Assembly: GCF_007991635.1 (NCBI RefSeq)
Contig: NZ_BJYS01000001.1
Coordinates: 248,001 to 312,000, forward strand
DNA: 64,000 nucleotides
Source of the DNA: Adhaeribacter aerolatus
GTDB lineage: Bacteria; Bacteroidota; Bacteroidia; Cytophagales; Hymenobacteraceae
Direction of reading: 5' to 3'
Of this stretch, positions 63,749 to 64,000 are shown one piece after another. Position 1 is the stretch's first letter, and the number at the start of each line of letters is the position of its first letter. A program made the position numbers and the translations under genes. Under the pieces are notes generated by a model that was not told where the DNA came from, did not search any database, and saw nothing but the letters and a program-made list of their open reading frames with translations.

Positions 63749-64000
63749 ATGAAAACTAGAAATATATGGTCCGGCTGGATAGTCTTTTGCCTTTTGTTTG
63801 CTGTTTGGCTAACCGGCTGCCAAACCAGTAACGCCCCTGCCGGCGCTGCCGATGCGACAACAGCGGAGAAACGCTTGTCGCCCCAACGAGTGGATATCCG
63901 GGGGAGCATTATTATGCGGCGGTATAACCAGGGGCAGGTCGTGCTGGAAATAGATGGCTTTCCTTCGCAGAATACCCGCTATAACCGGGCGTATGTGCTG
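63749..64000 (+). CDS. Lipoprotein, 3' partial
   Basis: The frame begins at ATG 63749 and runs off the window after 84 codons. It has a lipoprotein signal: MKTRNIWSGWIVFCLLFAVW followed by lipobox LTGC. The mature part starts QTSNAPAGAADATTAEK, a flexible linker, and continues into a strand-rich region (RVDIRGSIIMRRYNQG, VVLEIDGFPSQNTRYN). The family cannot be told from this fragment. It lies 126 bases past the hsdR remnant and may mark the end of the accessory region. Confidence 0.75.
   Translation, partial: MKTRNIWSGWIVFCLLFAVWLTGCQTSNAPAGAADATTAEKRLSPQRVDIRGSIIMRRYNQGQVVLEIDGFPSQNTRYNRAYVL

Noticed and set aside
60011-64000. Complete integrative element with att sites at tRNA-Arg
   Set aside because: No integrase and no repeat of the tRNA 3' end can be seen inside the window.

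Overview
The window reads as chromosomal DNA from a Bacteroidota bacterium, most likely order Cytophagales, family Hymenobacteraceae (Adhaeribacter/Rufibacter/Hymenobacter relatives). The evidence is a type IX secretion sorting domain on a secreted repeat protein, promoters of the Bacteroidota form (TTTG, 19-20 bases, TAnnTTTG) upstream of metH and of tRNA-Arg, AT-rich start regions without clear Shine-Dalgarno sequences, and gene families typical of this group. The genus is inference.

Layout. 1-7.2 kb: the 3' part of an RlpA-like gene, a YdeI-like protein, a secreted metallo-beta-lactamase-fold hydrolase, a large CHASE/PAS histidine kinase and mannonate dehydratase (uxuA). 7.6-19.1 kb: a same-strand cluster of TldD (with a twin-arginine signal), TldE, DUF4159, MoxR ATPase, DUF58, BatA-like protein and two large membrane-anchored proteins. 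19.4-21.7 kb: two unrecognised proteins. 21.8-28.9 kb: a sulfur and one-carbon block, consisting of a palindrome-overlapped promoter, a SAM-I riboswitch, metH, metF, a 32-residue leader peptide ending in five consecutive cysteines, a structured leader RNA, a thioredoxin-reductase-like ferredoxin-NADP reductase and a 2Fe-2S ferredoxin. 29-34.2 kb: an FAD amine-oxidase-type protein and a soluble multi-PAS kinase with its response regulator. 34.4-37.5 kb: methionine aminotransferase and an omega-amidase-type nitrilase, a plausible methionine-salvage pair. 37.5-50.6 kb: a T9SS cargo protein, murF, tatA, rfbC, a glycosyltransferase, hflX, a SixA-like phosphatase, ppk1, an ICMT-like membrane protein and a CNNM/CBS protein.

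50.6-51.7 kb is an IS630-family element whose transposase needs a -1 frameshift on an A8 run. It is followed by a beta-barrel protein and a giant phosphoesterase/Omp85 fusion. At 57.3-59.8 kb an HD-domain protein fused to a Pycsar-type three-helix membrane effector faces a convergent class III cyclase-like gene, a possible nucleotide-signalling pair. At 60.0 kb lies tRNA-Arg(CCT). Beyond it is accessory DNA: a PIN-domain gene overlapping an unrecognised gene, then a decayed type I restriction hsdR carrying a 176-base element with 28-base inverted ends. A lipoprotein gene runs off the right edge.

The strongest candidate for something undescribed is the poly-cysteine leader peptide and switching leader RNA at 27040-27372, which looks like a cysteine-sensing attenuator for the ferredoxin reductase/ferredoxin genes. 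Second is the HD-PycTM/cyclase-like pair, and third the PIN-domain module in the tRNA-Arg island. All functional statements rest on reading the sequence and recalled family knowledge; no searches or folding calculations were run.
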